From the NCBI RefSeq assembly GCF_000745955.1, contig NZ_JQKH01000026.1:1-32515 (forward strand): a DNA stretch of 32,515 nucleotides. Reading direction: 5' to 3'. The notes below the pieces were generated by a model. The model saw only the letters and a program-made list of their open reading frames with translations. It was not told the DNA's origin and did no database searches. The translations under genes and the position numbers were made by a program. The stretch is from Alysiella crassa DSM 2578 (lineage in GTDB: Bacteria; Pseudomonadota; Gammaproteobacteria; Burkholderiales; Neisseriaceae). This document shows positions 11,108 to 18,921 of the stretch, piece by piece; the stretch's first letter is position 1, and every line of letters starts with the position of its first letter.

Positions 11108-11602
11108 TTATTTCGCCAATTCCTTATCCACCGTTTGATACAAATCCGTAAAATTTGGTTCGCCGACAAAAGTTTGCAAAATTTCGCCGCGCTTATTAAT
11201 TAACAAGCTGGTCGGGTACAACTCGCGTTTCACAAACGCCTGCGTAACCGCCCTATTCTCATCAAACATCACGTCAAACGGCAAAGCGCGTTGCTGCACA
11301 TACGTTTGCACGGTCGGCAAGGGGTCTATTGGCACGGCAACGGCTAAAATTTGAAAATCCTTGCCCTGATAATCCTGCGCCATTTTGATTAATTTCGGCA
11401 TTTCGCTCACGCAACCAGGGCAAGACGGATACCAAAAATTCAACAGCGTAACTTTACCCTGCAAACGACTGTTATCCACCTGATTGCCCTGCAAATTTTT
11501 CACCGCAAATTGCGGCGCACTCGCCCGATTTTCGCCCAACACAATAAAACCCACCAAAGCCAAAATCACCACCGCCAACACCGCACCAAACCATTTTTTC
11601 AT
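11108..11602 (-). CDS. TlpA/ResA-like thiol-disulfide oxidoreductase
   Basis: A 164-aa membrane-anchored periplasmic thioredoxin-fold protein. It has one N-terminal membrane segment (about residues 5-23), then a redoxin domain with CPGC at 61-64 after LLNFWYPS, and the cis-Pro loop in LYPTSLLINKRG. Family members reduce periplasmic disulfides, for example in cytochrome c maturation or oxidative defence; the exact partner is not visible. The ATG at 11602 overlaps the upstream thioesterase stop (TGATG), with AGGAG 8 bases upstream, so the two genes are translationally coupled. A GTG one codon earlier is a less likely start. The stop abuts repeat copy B. Confidence 0.85.
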   Translation of the reverse strand: MKKWFGAVLAVVILALVGFIVLGENRASAPQFAVKNLQGNQVDNSRLQGKVTLLNFWYPSCPGCVSEMPKLIKMAQDYQGKDFQILAVAVPIDPLPTVQTYVQQRALPFDVMFDENRAVTQAFVKRELYPTSLLINKRGEILQTFVGEPNFTDLYQTVDKELAK

Positions 11603-12006
11603 CACATATTCTCCTGAATCATCAAATCTTTAAAATCTGCCAACACATTTTCAGGCAGCCTGAACACTTTGCCGTTTTGCGTGGGCATTAAGGTAACTTG
11701 CGCCAACGCCGCCACTTTCAGGCTGCCTGAAAGTCGCACCGTTTGCCGTAAAACCAATTGGCGCGACTGCACCGATAACACATTGGTTTCAATCAATAAA
11801 ATATCATCATGCACCGCCGCATGACGATAAGCAATGTCTATGTGCGCCACCACCAACTGAATTTGGCGCAACACATCATGCCAACCCAATTCACGGAAAT
11901 AATGCCAACGCGCTTCTTCCAAAAATTCCAAATAACGCGCATTGTTCACATGCCCATAGCCGTCTAGGTGGTAATTGTGAACGTGTATAGTGTGCGGAGA
12001 AATCAT
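11602..12006 (-). CDS. Hotdog-fold acyl-CoA thioesterase (4HBT/YbgC-like)
   Basis: A 134-codon single hotdog domain. The active-site segment YHLDGYGHVNNARYLEFLEE contains the catalytic Asp and the GHVNNxxY helix start typical of 4-hydroxybenzoyl-CoA-type thioesterases, which hydrolyse acyl-CoA in the cytoplasm. Two in-frame DUS copies encode LSGSLK (11716-11732) and FRLPEN (11649-11664), so a gene of only 400 bases carries two. The start at 12006 is the ATG one base after a DUS-like element. The upstream extension from a TTG reads through that element and is rejected. Coupled to the TlpA-like gene through TGATG. Confidence 0.8.
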   Translation of the reverse strand: MISPHTIHVHNYHLDGYGHVNNARYLEFLEEARWHYFRELGWHDVLRQIQLVVAHIDIAYRHAAVHDDILLIETNVLSVQSRQLVLRQTVRLSGSLKVAALAQVTLMPTQNGKVFRLPENVLADFKDLMIQENM

Positions 12007-12025
12007 TTCAGGCTGCCTGCAAAAT

Positions 12026-12061
12026 AAAAACAATACCGTAGTTTATACGGTATTGTTTTTT
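12026..12061 (-). terminator. Rho-independent terminator after the acidic conserved gene
   Basis: Stem acaataccgta (12030-12040) with tacggtattgt (12046-12056) around gttta, extended by A/T pairs. There is a T-run on both strands. It lies 9 bases after the stop of the minus-strand gene at 12070. Confidence 0.75.
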
Positions 12062-12069
12062 AAATATAT

Positions 12070-12432
12070 TTAATTAATATCCAAAGGTTCAAACGGTTCA
12101 CGTTCAATCTCTTCTTCTGCCAAATCAGTCGCAATGCTGGATACTTTCACATCAAACCATTCCGTGAAAATATCAATGTGCAAATCGGGCCATTCCGTTT
12201 CATCTTGCCACCAATCCGCCAATTCTGCGGCAAAAATGGTTTCCAAATTTGCTTCCACCGCATCCCATACTTCGTCCCAATTTTGGCAGGCGGGCAATAA
12301 GTAAGAATTTGAATCTTCTTGGATTTCTTCCAAAGTCAATTCGCCCACATCCACATCAGGCAGCCCTTTGAGCCAATACCAAAACGGTTCGCGTGGCACC
12401 ACAATAATCACACTGCGATTGATTTCATACAT
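12070..12432 (-). CDS. Acidic conserved hypothetical protein
   Basis: A 120-aa soluble protein rich in Asp, Glu and Trp (QNWDEVWDAVEANLETIF, LADWWQDETEWP). The N-terminus is MYEINRSVIIVVPREPFWYW. It has no signal peptide, no membrane segment and no nucleotide-binding motif. I have the impression of a widespread unnamed bacterial family with this N-terminal VxPxxPFxxW pattern, but cannot assign a function. AAAGGA 8 bases upstream supports the start. It is followed by its own terminator and lies 41 bases downstream of mlaA. Confidence 0.7.
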   Translation of the reverse strand: MYEINRSVIIVVPREPFWYWLKGLPDVDVGELTLEEIQEDSNSYLLPACQNWDEVWDAVEANLETIFAAELADWWQDETEWPDLHIDIFTEWFDVKVSSIATDLAEEEIEREPFEPLDIN

Positions 12433-12473
12433 GACTGTATTCCTTTGAATTAAATAAAAAATTTCATTTTAAA

Positions 12474-13409
12474 TCAAAATGTGCCATATTGCCAAATTTG
12501 GCGCGACATGGGCGACAAATCGGTTGTCAGCTCTTCTCGTTCCCATGAAGAAACGGGCAAAACATCGGGCTGATGATGTTGCTTCATTTTGGCGACACGT
12601 TTTGCCTTGCTGCCTGCACCGCGTTGGGGCGCAACATTAGGCGCACCGCCATTTGCTGGGCGAATCGTGGTTTTCGCTTCAGGCGCAGGCATTTCAGGGT
12701 CAATCAATTCGTCAATATCAATCTCTTCCGTTGCCACGCCGATTTGCTTATTACGCGCCGTCATATACATATCGCGCATATAAGCATATTTGTCCATCGT
12801 GTCGGTTTTTTCCAACATATCTGTGAGCGGCAAATATTTCACGCGCGTGTCCACCGCCTTAACACCTGTTAATGCGTACCGCGCAATTTTGTCATGAATA
12901 ATCGCTTTTTCAATGGGATACACCGACACAATCGCGCTGCCCACGCTATCGCGTACCGTAGACGGTCCCGTCAAAGGAAACACCAAATAATTGCTTTTTT
13001 TCCAGCCCCAAGACGCAAAAGTATCGCCCAAAGTATTCTTATTACTCGGAATACCTTCCTTGTCGGCAATATTAATCAAGCCGCCCAAACCCACCGTAGA
13101 ATTGACCGTAACGCGTACCAAATCCGTACCCGCCTTGTTCAAATCGCCACGCAACACATTGCTGCCCAAGCTGACCACATCGCGCAAATTATCAAAAAAA
13201 TTGCTCACGCCCTTTTGCACCACTTGTGGTGTGATTTTTTGGTAGCCACGCGCCACAGGTTTCATCACATAATGGTCGGCTTTTTCGTTAAAATTGAACA
13301 TGCTACGGTTGTAGCGTTCATAAGGGTCGTTGGGATTGCGTTCCGCCACGCTGGCGCACGCATTCAATAGCAACAGGCTGCCCACCACAGAAACTGTTTT
13401 TAATTTCAT
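12474..13409 (-). CDS. mlaA: MlaA (VacJ) outer-membrane lipoprotein
   Basis: A 311-aa lipoprotein. Its signal MKLKTVSVVGSLLLLNAC has the lipobox LNAC with Cys18 as the lipidated residue. The MlaA core (NDPYERYNRSMFNFNE..., NFFDNLRDVV, NLLRGDLNKAG-like segment, DTFASWGWKKSNYLVFPLTGPSTVRD) follows, to about residue 240. A Pro/Ala-rich and basic C-terminal tail of about 70 residues goes beyond the usual MlaA end. The protein sits with porins in the outer membrane and removes mislocalised phospholipid from the outer leaflet, passing it to MlaC. ATG 13409 has AAGGA 7 bases before it. mlaB starts right upstream (4-base gap), so mlaC-mlaB-mlaA form one unit. Confidence 0.93.
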   Translation of the reverse strand: MKLKTVSVVGSLLLLNACASVAERNPNDPYERYNRSMFNFNEKADHYVMKPVARGYQKITPQVVQKGVSNFFDNLRDVVSLGSNVLRGDLNKAGTDLVRVTVNSTVGLGGLINIADKEGIPSNKNTLGDTFASWGWKKSNYLVFPLTGPSTVRDSVGSAIVSVYPIEKAIIHDKIARYALTGVKAVDTRVKYLPLTDMLEKTDTMDKYAYMRDMYMTARNKQIGVATEEIDIDELIDPEMPAPEAKTTIRPANGGAPNVAPQRGAGSKAKRVAKMKQHHQPDVLPVSSWEREELTTDLSPMSRQIWQYGTF

Positions 13410-13413
13410 CAAA

Positions 13414-13713
13414 TTATCCTTCACTTGCCTGTTGCCATTCGTCCAAAGTGGGCAATTCGTATAATGCCGCCAAAGTTCGCACCGATTCAGGCACATTTAC
13501 CCATTTCAGGCTGCCTGAAACATTTTCGCGCAACGCCGTCAGCAGCAATGAAATGCACGCGGAATCAGCCCGAACCACGCCACTCAAATCAAGCGCGTGA
13601 ACTTCGGGCTGCTGGCACAGTTGTACAAACTGCTTAAAATCTTGGCGGGTCAGCGTTTGCACGCTGACCATGCCACGAATGGTTAAGCAGTCATTTTCAA
13701 TGACCATTTGCAT
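13414..13713 (-). CDS. mlaB: MlaB-like STAS-domain protein
   Basis: A 99-aa single STAS domain (ALDLSGVVRADSACISLLLTAL is the conserved strand-loop-helix with D-S). MlaB stabilises and activates the MlaF ATPase in the cytoplasm. An in-frame DUS encodes VSGSLKW (13504-13520). The start is 3 bases after the mlaC stop, consistent with coupling. It lies in the mlaC-B-A unit and not with mlaFED, although its partner is MlaF. Confidence 0.88.
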   Translation of the reverse strand: MQMVIENDCLTIRGMVSVQTLTRQDFKQFVQLCQQPEVHALDLSGVVRADSACISLLLTALRENVSGSLKWVNVPESVRTLAALYELPTLDEWQQASEG

Positions 13714-13716
13714 AAT

Positions 13717-14304
13717 TTATCTACCGTTTTTTGCTCTCAAATCAGCAATTAAACCGTCAATACCTTTTTTGTTAATGATATCGCGGAATTGAATTTTGTA
13801 ACCATCAATTGGGCTAACACCCGCAAAAGTTGCATTATAAATGCGGTATTTGCCATCACTTGGACGTGTCATGAATTGTGCATCAATCACAGGTTTACCC
13901 ACAGGTGTAATTTTCGCTTGCACAATCACAGAATTACCACGTTTAACTGTTTTATCAGACACCTCCACTTTTGCGCCTTTGTAGGCAGACATGGCTTGTG
14001 CATACTGATTAATCAAACGATCTTTAAACAGCGTAACCAATTGTGATTTTTGCGCGGGTGTGGCTTTACGCCATGGCATGCCCACCGCCAAAGCTGTCAT
14101 GCCTTCAAAATCAAAATAAGGCGCGGCATAGGCTTCTGCTTGACGGAGCACTTGTGCATTATTGTTGCCGTTGGCTTGATTCAAAATTTTCATCACTTCC
14201 ACCGAGTTATTGCGTACTTGTGCCACCGCAGCAGGATTGGCAAATGCCACACTCATGCTCAGCACGCCAATGCTCAAAGCAGTTAAAATTGCAGATTTTT
14301 TCAT
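13717..14304 (-). CDS. mlaC: MlaC periplasmic phospholipid carrier
   Basis: A 195-aa protein with a Sec signal peptide (MKKSAILTALSIGVLSMSVAFA, cleavage after AFA), then the Ttg2D/MlaC fold (EAYAAPYFDFEGMTALAVGM and the YKIQFRDIINKKGIDGLI end). It ferries phospholipid between the MlaA complex and MlaFEDB. It is the first gene of the mlaC-B-A unit. A gap of 310 bases with a terminator separates it from mlaD, which usually precedes it directly. GAAAGAAG 7 or so bases upstream is the SD. Confidence 0.92.
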   Translation of the reverse strand: MKKSAILTALSIGVLSMSVAFANPAAVAQVRNNSVEVMKILNQANGNNNAQVLRQAEAYAAPYFDFEGMTALAVGMPWRKATPAQKSQLVTLFKDRLINQYAQAMSAYKGAKVEVSDKTVKRGNSVIVQAKITPVGKPVIDAQFMTRPSDGKYRIYNATFAGVSPIDGYKIQFRDIINKKGIDGLIADLRAKNGR

Positions 14305-14614
14305 GATTGTCTTCTTTCAAATAAAAATGGTTTGGGGAACTAACGCAGACTGCGTTACTGAAATCAGTCTAACATTTCAGGCTGCCTTGTGGGAAACAAT
14401 CCATTTTCTTGTTGTGTATTTACAACATTTTTTAGATAGATTTTTACATTTTCAAACAGCGTAAAAATTCATTCAAACCATTGAATTATCAATACATTAA
14501 TCAAACAAAACAAGGGGGCAACACGCATTGCCCCACATACAAATATTTGCAAAACTTCAGGCTGCCTGAAAATAAGATTACACGATAAATAGGGGTTTTC
14601 AAGCTGCCTGAAAT
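14305..14614. other. Non-coding gap splitting mlaD from mlaC
   Basis: 310 bases without a supportable gene. It holds DUS fragments at about 14375, 14555-14571 and 14598-14614 (the last with AAGC in place of AGGC), the terminator at 14513-14536, and an AT-rich stretch next to mlaC that probably contains the mlaC promoter. I cannot place a convincing -35/-10 pair. Confidence 0.6.
14503..14536 (-). terminator. Rho-independent terminator after mlaD
   Basis: On the minus strand GGGGCAA-TGCGTG-TTGCCCC is followed by CTTGTTTTGTTTGATT. The stem is 7 bp, GC-rich and perfect (14515-14521 with 14528-14534). It lies about 80 bases past the mlaD stop, ahead of mlaC. Confidence 0.65.
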
Positions 14615-15115
14615 TTATTGGCTGACCGCTTCAGGTTTGGCGGTGTCATCGGATTTTTTCTCGCCGCCCATATTCGCCACAAATTGATTAATCAAATTCT
14701 CCAACACCATCGCCGAGCTGGTTTCGGTAATCGTGTCGCCTGCATTCAACATGGCTTCGTCTGCGCCTTGCGTCAAACCAATGTATTGCTCGCCCAATAA
14801 ACCTGAAGTCAGAATTTGCGCGCTCACATCGGTGCTGAATTTGTATTGATTGTTCACTTTCAGCGTTACTTTTGCCTGATAGGTTTCAGGGTCAAGCGTA
14901 ATGCTTTCCACGCGCCCCACCACTACGCCAGCCGTGCGAATCGGCGCATTCGCTTTCAAACCACCAATATCGCTAAATTCGGCATACAAAGCATAAGTCG
15001 GATTGCCCGTCAAACCACCATTGCCGCCCGCCACGCGAAACGACAACACACCCAAAGCCGCCATGCCCAACAACACAAACACGCCTACCCAAAATTCCAA
15101 AACATTTTTTTTCAT
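14615..15115 (-). CDS. mlaD: MlaD, MCE-domain subunit of the Mla transporter
   Basis: A 166-aa protein anchored by one N-terminal inner-membrane helix (about residues 6-24), with a single MCE domain (YALYAEFSDIGGLKANAPIRTAGVVVGRVESI...). In the family, six MCE domains form a hydrophobic ring on top of MlaE in the periplasm. ATG 15115 (MKKNVLEF) has AGG 9 bases upstream; TTG 15124 and ATG 15121 are alternatives. It lies 13 bases after mlaE. A terminator follows, so the mlaF-orphan-mlaE-mlaD unit ends here. Confidence 0.92.
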   Translation of the reverse strand: MKKNVLEFWVGVFVLLGMAALGVLSFRVAGGNGGLTGNPTYALYAEFSDIGGLKANAPIRTAGVVVGRVESITLDPETYQAKVTLKVNNQYKFSTDVSAQILTSGLLGEQYIGLTQGADEAMLNAGDTITETSSAMVLENLINQFVANMGGEKKSDDTAKPEAVSQ

Positions 15116-15128
15116 TATCATCAACCTA

Positions 15129-15908
15129 TTATTCGGTAAACATAAACGCAGTTAAAATAAAATCCAAAGCCAAAACGGTCAAAGCAGACGACACCACCGT
15201 GCGCGTACTGGCGCGTAAAATCCCTTCCGCAGTCGGGCGACAATGGAAACCTTGATACACCGCAATCAGCGACACCGCCATGCCAAAAATAAATGATTTA
15301 ATCAAACCATTTAAGACATCATATTGAAAAGTCATGCTTTTTTGCATATGCGACCAAAACACGCCCGCGTCCAAACCCAGCCATTCCACCCCCACCAAAT
15401 AGCCACCCCAAATGCCCGACACATTAAAAATGCTCGCCAGCAAAGGCATGGACAACACGCCCGCCCAAAAACGCGGCGCAACCACACGCGCCACAGGGTT
15501 AATCGCCATCACATTCATCGCTTCAAGCTGTTCGGTGGTTTTCATCAAGCCGATTTCACTGGTCATCGCGCCGCCTGCGCTGCTAGCAAACAAAATCGCC
15601 GCCAACACAGGACCCAATTCACGCAACAAAGCCGCCGCCACCATAAAACCCAACACATCTGCCGATTTGAATTTTGCCAACTGGGTGTAACCCTGCAAAC
15701 CCAAAACCATGCCGACAAACAACCCCGACACCGCAATAATCAGCACCGACAACACGCCTGAAAAATACATCTGCCGCACCATCAAACGCGGACGCAGAAC
15801 CACCTGTGGCAACAAGGCAAAAATTTTCAGCAAAAACAAAACATTTGCACCCAAAATACGAATAAATGCCAATGTTTTTTTGCCTATATTTTGAATAAAT
15901 TTTATCAT
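15129..15908 (-). CDS. mlaE: MlaE, permease of the Mla transporter
   Basis: A 259-aa polytopic inner-membrane protein with the characteristic MlaE/permease sequence: VGMVLGLQGYTQLAKFKSAD near the N-terminal third, ALLRELGPVLAAILFASSAGGAM, then EQLEAMNVMAINPVARVVAPR, which is the coupling-helix region that contacts MlaF. It dimerises and moves phospholipid between MlaD and the inner membrane. It is followed closely by mlaD. It is separated from mlaF by the orphan gene at 15964, whereas mlaF and mlaE are adjacent in most genomes. Confidence 0.93.
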   Translation of the reverse strand: MIKFIQNIGKKTLAFIRILGANVLFLLKIFALLPQVVLRPRLMVRQMYFSGVLSVLIIAVSGLFVGMVLGLQGYTQLAKFKSADVLGFMVAAALLRELGPVLAAILFASSAGGAMTSEIGLMKTTEQLEAMNVMAINPVARVVAPRFWAGVLSMPLLASIFNVSGIWGGYLVGVEWLGLDAGVFWSHMQKSMTFQYDVLNGLIKSFIFGMAVSLIAVYQGFHCRPTAEGILRASTRTVVSSALTVLALDFILTAFMFTE

Positions 15909-15963
15909 AAATCAATTCTTTATCTTTATTATTCAGAATATTTCAGGCAGCCTGAAACACCCA

Positions 15964-16569
15964 TCAATCATCAATCAGCCCATAATCACGCGCCAATTCT
16001 TCCTGCAAATAACCCAAACGTCTTTGTTCAAAATAATCAATAAATTGTGCTCGTGGTTTCAAACGCATATTGCCACAATAATGACGAATTTCCTGCGCCA
16101 TCGCGGTGCAAAGCGGCTCATTTTGCTGGGTCAAATAATCCAAAGTTTCTTGCAAACCAAAACCCAGCGCAATTTCTGTGTCCACCATGTATAACTCATT
16201 GCTGCCATAGGCAAATTTACACGCTGCCAACACCAAAGTATCGTCCCAGTCCATGTGTTTGTACAGCATAAATGCCGCCATTGCCGTTTCTTTGCTGATG
16301 TCAAAACCAAATTCAAAACATTTACCATTTTCACGCAATAGCCAACGAATCAATGGTTTATCTTCCGCACAAAAATCGTCCGACAAAGCCAAAAACAATT
16401 GAATGCGCTCACGATTGTGTTTATCAAAAATTTGCGTTTCGCCATTCTCTTGAATCGGCAACACCGCCACATCTGCCAAAATTTGCTCGTCAAAATGCGC
16501 ACGGCAACGCAACACCATTTCGCGCCATTTGGGGTAATCTTCTACGCAATCTTTTAATGTTAGTATCAT
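15964..16569 (-). CDS. Unidentified soluble protein inserted between mlaF and mlaE
   Basis: A 201-aa protein (MILTLKDCVEDYPKWREMVL...) with no signal peptide or membrane helix, moderately rich in acidic residues and Cys, with helical-looking segments such as ETAMAAFMLYKHMDWDD. I do not recognise the family. A DUS lies just outside each end: 15941-15957 (central A) and 16585-16601 (central T), in inverted orientation. The gene plus its DUS borders looks like a unit inserted into the mla operon. SD is weak (GAG 9 bases upstream). It is co-directional with its neighbours, so it is presumably cotranscribed with mlaFED. Confidence 0.65.
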   Translation of the reverse strand: MILTLKDCVEDYPKWREMVLRCRAHFDEQILADVAVLPIQENGETQIFDKHNRERIQLFLALSDDFCAEDKPLIRWLLRENGKCFEFGFDISKETAMAAFMLYKHMDWDDTLVLAACKFAYGSNELYMVDTEIALGFGLQETLDYLTQQNEPLCTAMAQEIRHYCGNMRLKPRAQFIDYFEQRRLGYLQEELARDYGLIDD

Positions 16570-16631
16570 TTTTTCAACTCACATTTTCAGGCTGCCTGAA
16601 ATCTTAAATTGTTCAAAAAATTCATTTTTAA

Positions 16632-17477
16632 TCAATTGGCGATACTGGGAGGCGGCAAGGGTGCAGACACGGAATGTCTGCCAAATAAATCTTGCTGCAA
16701 ACCCATTTTGGCAGGATAGCGGAATGGCACAGGTCCTGTGGAAGCCCCAGAAATAAATTGTTGAACCCAAGGCGATTTTTCTTCCAACATCGCCGTCGTA
16801 GTGCCAGAAAACATAATCTCGCCCCGCGCCAAGAAAATCACTTGATCCACAATCATCAGCGATTTGGCAATATCGTGGGTAACCATCACGCTGGTAGAAT
16901 GTAAGGCTTGGTTAATGCGATGAATTAATTCAGCAATCATGCCCAAAGAAATCGGGTCAAGCCCTGTAAATGGTTCATCATACAACATCAATTCAGGGTC
17001 AAGCGCAATCGTCCTCGCCAACGCCACACGCCGTGCCATACCACCCGACAGTTCAGATGGAAACAAATCTTCTGTGCCACGCAAGCCCACCGCATTCAAT
17101 TTCAGTTTCACCAAATCGGTAATCACTTTTTCAGGCAGCTTGGTTAATTCGCGCATGGGAAACGCGACATTGTCAAACACCGACAAATCGGTAAACAACG
17201 CCCCCTGCTGAAATAATACCCCCATGCGGCGGCGGTATTCGTATAATTCTTCGGCGGAAAAAGTTGCCAAATCTCGCCCTTTAATCAATATCTTACCTGC
17301 AGTCGGCTGCAATTGCCCCGTAATCAAACGCAGCAAAGTTGTTTTACCACTGCCCGAACCGCCCATAATCGCGGCAAATTTGCCTTCTTCAATGGCAAAA
17401 TTGACATTACTCAAAATTGGGCGGTCGTCATAGGCAAAAGCAACATTTTGGCATTCAATAAAGGGAACGGTTGTCAT
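16632..17477 (-). CDS. mlaF: MlaF, ATPase of the Mla transporter
   Basis: A 281-aa ABC ATPase. Walker A is GGSGSGKTT at 39-47, Q-loop VLFQQGALF at 87-95, signature LSGGM at 143-147, Walker B LMLYDEP at 163-169, H-loop VMVTHD near 200. LSGGMARRVALARTIALDPE is typical of MlaF. It powers phospholipid transport by MlaFEDB at the cytoplasmic face. It is the first gene of its unit, with a candidate promoter at 17501-17529 and a perfect palindrome at 17547-17565 upstream. The C-terminal tail after the ATPase (GPVPFRYPAKMG...) is of normal length. Confidence 0.93.
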   Translation of the reverse strand: MTTVPFIECQNVAFAYDDRPILSNVNFAIEEGKFAAIMGGSGSGKTTLLRLITGQLQPTAGKILIKGRDLATFSAEELYEYRRRMGVLFQQGALFTDLSVFDNVAFPMRELTKLPEKVITDLVKLKLNAVGLRGTEDLFPSELSGGMARRVALARTIALDPELMLYDEPFTGLDPISLGMIAELIHRINQALHSTSVMVTHDIAKSLMIVDQVIFLARGEIMFSGTTTAMLEEKSPWVQQFISGASTGPVPFRYPAKMGLQQDLFGRHSVSAPLPPPSIAN

Positions 17478-17500
17478 GGTTTACACGCGATAAAAATTTA

Positions 17501-17529
17501 ATTAAATCAAAATATTAAAATTAAGACAA
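17501..17529 (-). promoter_or_regulatory. Candidate promoter of mlaF
   Basis: On the minus strand TTGTCT (17529-17524), a 17-base spacer and TTTAAT (17506-17501), about 24 bases before the mlaF ATG. Confidence 0.4.
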
Positions 17530-17546
17530 GCAAAACGGTGAATACG

Positions 17547-17565
17547 TATGCAACAATGTTGCATA
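17547..17565. promoter_or_regulatory. 19-bp perfect palindrome upstream of mlaF
   Basis: TATGCAACAATGTTGCATA: two perfect 9-bp arms about a central A. It is centred near 17556, about 62 bases upstream of the expected mlaF transcript start and just upstream of the candidate -35. There is no T-run, so an operator or activator site is more likely than a terminator. The binding protein is unknown. Confidence 0.4.
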
Positions 17566-17572
17566 AACGCGC

Positions 17573-17623
17573 ATTCAGGCAGCCTGAAAAAAGTTGATTT
17601 TACCATTTTCAGGCTGCCTAAAT
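17573..17623 (-). terminator. Inverted DUS pair after tatC
   Basis: DUS 17573-17589 (central A) and DUS-like 17607-17623 (central T, ending CCTAAAT) are inverted, with 17 bases between, giving a potential stem of about 16 bp downstream of the tatC stop. No T-run follows, so its strength as a terminator is uncertain. Confidence 0.4.
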
Positions 17624-17646
17624 CTAAAAAAATCTCAAAATGTCAA

Positions 17647-18405
17647 TTATTCTGCTGATTTTTCAACAGATTTCTCGCCACCCATGCGGCACACCAACAC
17701 GCCCAATTCGTATAACAAAATCATCGGCACCGCCAACATGATTTGCGACAAAACATCGGGCGGCGTGAAAATCGCAGCAATCACAAACGCCGCCACAATC
17801 ACATATGGACGCGCCGCCTGCAAAGTCGCCAATGGCACCACACCCATGCGATTGAGCAACACCACCGCCACAGGCACTTCAAAAGTCAGCCCAAACGCCA
17901 AAAACATGGTCAAAATAAACGACAAATATTTGTCAATATCGGTCGCCATGCTCACGCCTATGGGGGTCATGCCTGCAAAGAATTGAAACATCACAGGAAA
18001 AACCAGAAAATAACAAAACGCCATGCCCGCCGCAAACAAACTCACGCTGGACAAAATCAGGGGCGCAATCAAGCGTTTCTCATTTTGATACAAAGCGGGG
18101 GCAACAAATGCCCAAATTTGGTACAAAGTATGCGGCAAAGCCAGCAAAAACGCCACCATCAACGCCACTTTAATCGGCACAAAAAACGGCGCAACCACAT
18201 CGGTGGCAATCATGCTGGTATTTTCAGGCAGCACCGACATAAGGGGTTGTGCCACAAAAGAATAAAGTTGTTGTGCAAACGGCACAATCGCCACAAAACA
18301 CAAGCCAATGCCCGCCACCGCCCACACCAAACGGCGGCGCAATTCCAATAAATGCTCCATTAGCGGCTGAGTTTGTTCAGGATTTTCCAATAATGGCGCA
18401 CTCAT
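17647..18405 (-). CDS. tatC: Sec-independent translocase protein TatC
   Basis: A 252-aa inner-membrane protein with six hydrophobic segments. The conserved N-terminal MEHLLELRRRLVWA and the cytoplasmic loop LTFEVPVAVVLLNRMG identify TatC, the receptor for twin-arginine signal peptides. It starts inside the tatB stop (ATGA overlap) with AAGGAG upstream, so it is coupled. Its neighbours include a Tat substrate, FdnG, about 6 kb away. Confidence 0.95.
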   Translation of the reverse strand: MSAPLLENPEQTQPLMEHLLELRRRLVWAVAGIGLCFVAIVPFAQQLYSFVAQPLMSVLPENTSMIATDVVAPFFVPIKVALMVAFLLALPHTLYQIWAFVAPALYQNEKRLIAPLILSSVSLFAAGMAFCYFLVFPVMFQFFAGMTPIGVSMATDIDKYLSFILTMFLAFGLTFEVPVAVVLLNRMGVVPLATLQAARPYVIVAAFVIAAIFTPPDVLSQIMLAVPMILLYELGVLVCRMGGEKSVEKSAE

Positions 18406-18917
18406 TTTCTACTCCTTAATTTGGGCTGTGGACGAAAACGTGGGCGCATATCGCGTTTACGCAACATTGCTTGTTTTTTCAATGATTTAACATGTAAACC
18501 TGTTACAGGCGTAAAATCAGACAGCTCATCATTCAGGCTGCCTGAATAAATGGGTTGCCCATTTTCGTCCACCATTACACCAAAATCGGCAGGGGTTTTC
18601 TGTTCGGGCAAACGCTCCCACGCTGGCACATTGGCTTTTTCTGCCAATTCTTTGGTTTCATTTTGAATTTTTTGCTCAAAATCACGTAAATCCTTGCGAA
18701 TTTCTTGCGCTGTGTCTTCCACATTTTGCTTGATTTTCGCCAATTCTGCGTAATCCGCTTGCGCTGCCAATTCACTTTTCACGCCAGCCGCCATGCGTTG
18801 AATTTTGCCCACCCACTCGCCAATAAAACGCGCCACTTTGGGCAAACGCTCGGGCCCGAGTACAATCAAAGCCACCACGCCTGCCAGCAGCATTTCTGTA
18901 AAACTGAAATCAAACAT
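18402..18917 (-). CDS. tatB: Sec-independent translocase protein TatB
   Basis: A 171-aa protein starting MFDFSFTEMLLAGVVALIVL, with the TatB hallmarks: N-terminal membrane helix, GPERLPKVARFIGEW hinge and amphipathic helix, then a long coiled, charged region (AELAKIKQNVEDTAQEIRKD...). TatB forms the substrate-receptor complex with TatC. The C-terminal part includes a DUS encoding YSGSLND (18531-18547) and ends in a basic tail (RKRDMRPRFRPQPKLRSRK). The frame is open 14 codons further upstream, but that would overlap tatA and lacks conservation. Confidence 0.93.
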   Translation of the reverse strand: MFDFSFTEMLLAGVVALIVLGPERLPKVARFIGEWVGKIQRMAAGVKSELAAQADYAELAKIKQNVEDTAQEIRKDLRDFEQKIQNETKELAEKANVPAWERLPEQKTPADFGVMVDENGQPIYSGSLNDELSDFTPVTGLHVKSLKKQAMLRKRDMRPRFRPQPKLRSRK

Positions 18918-18921
18918 AGAC

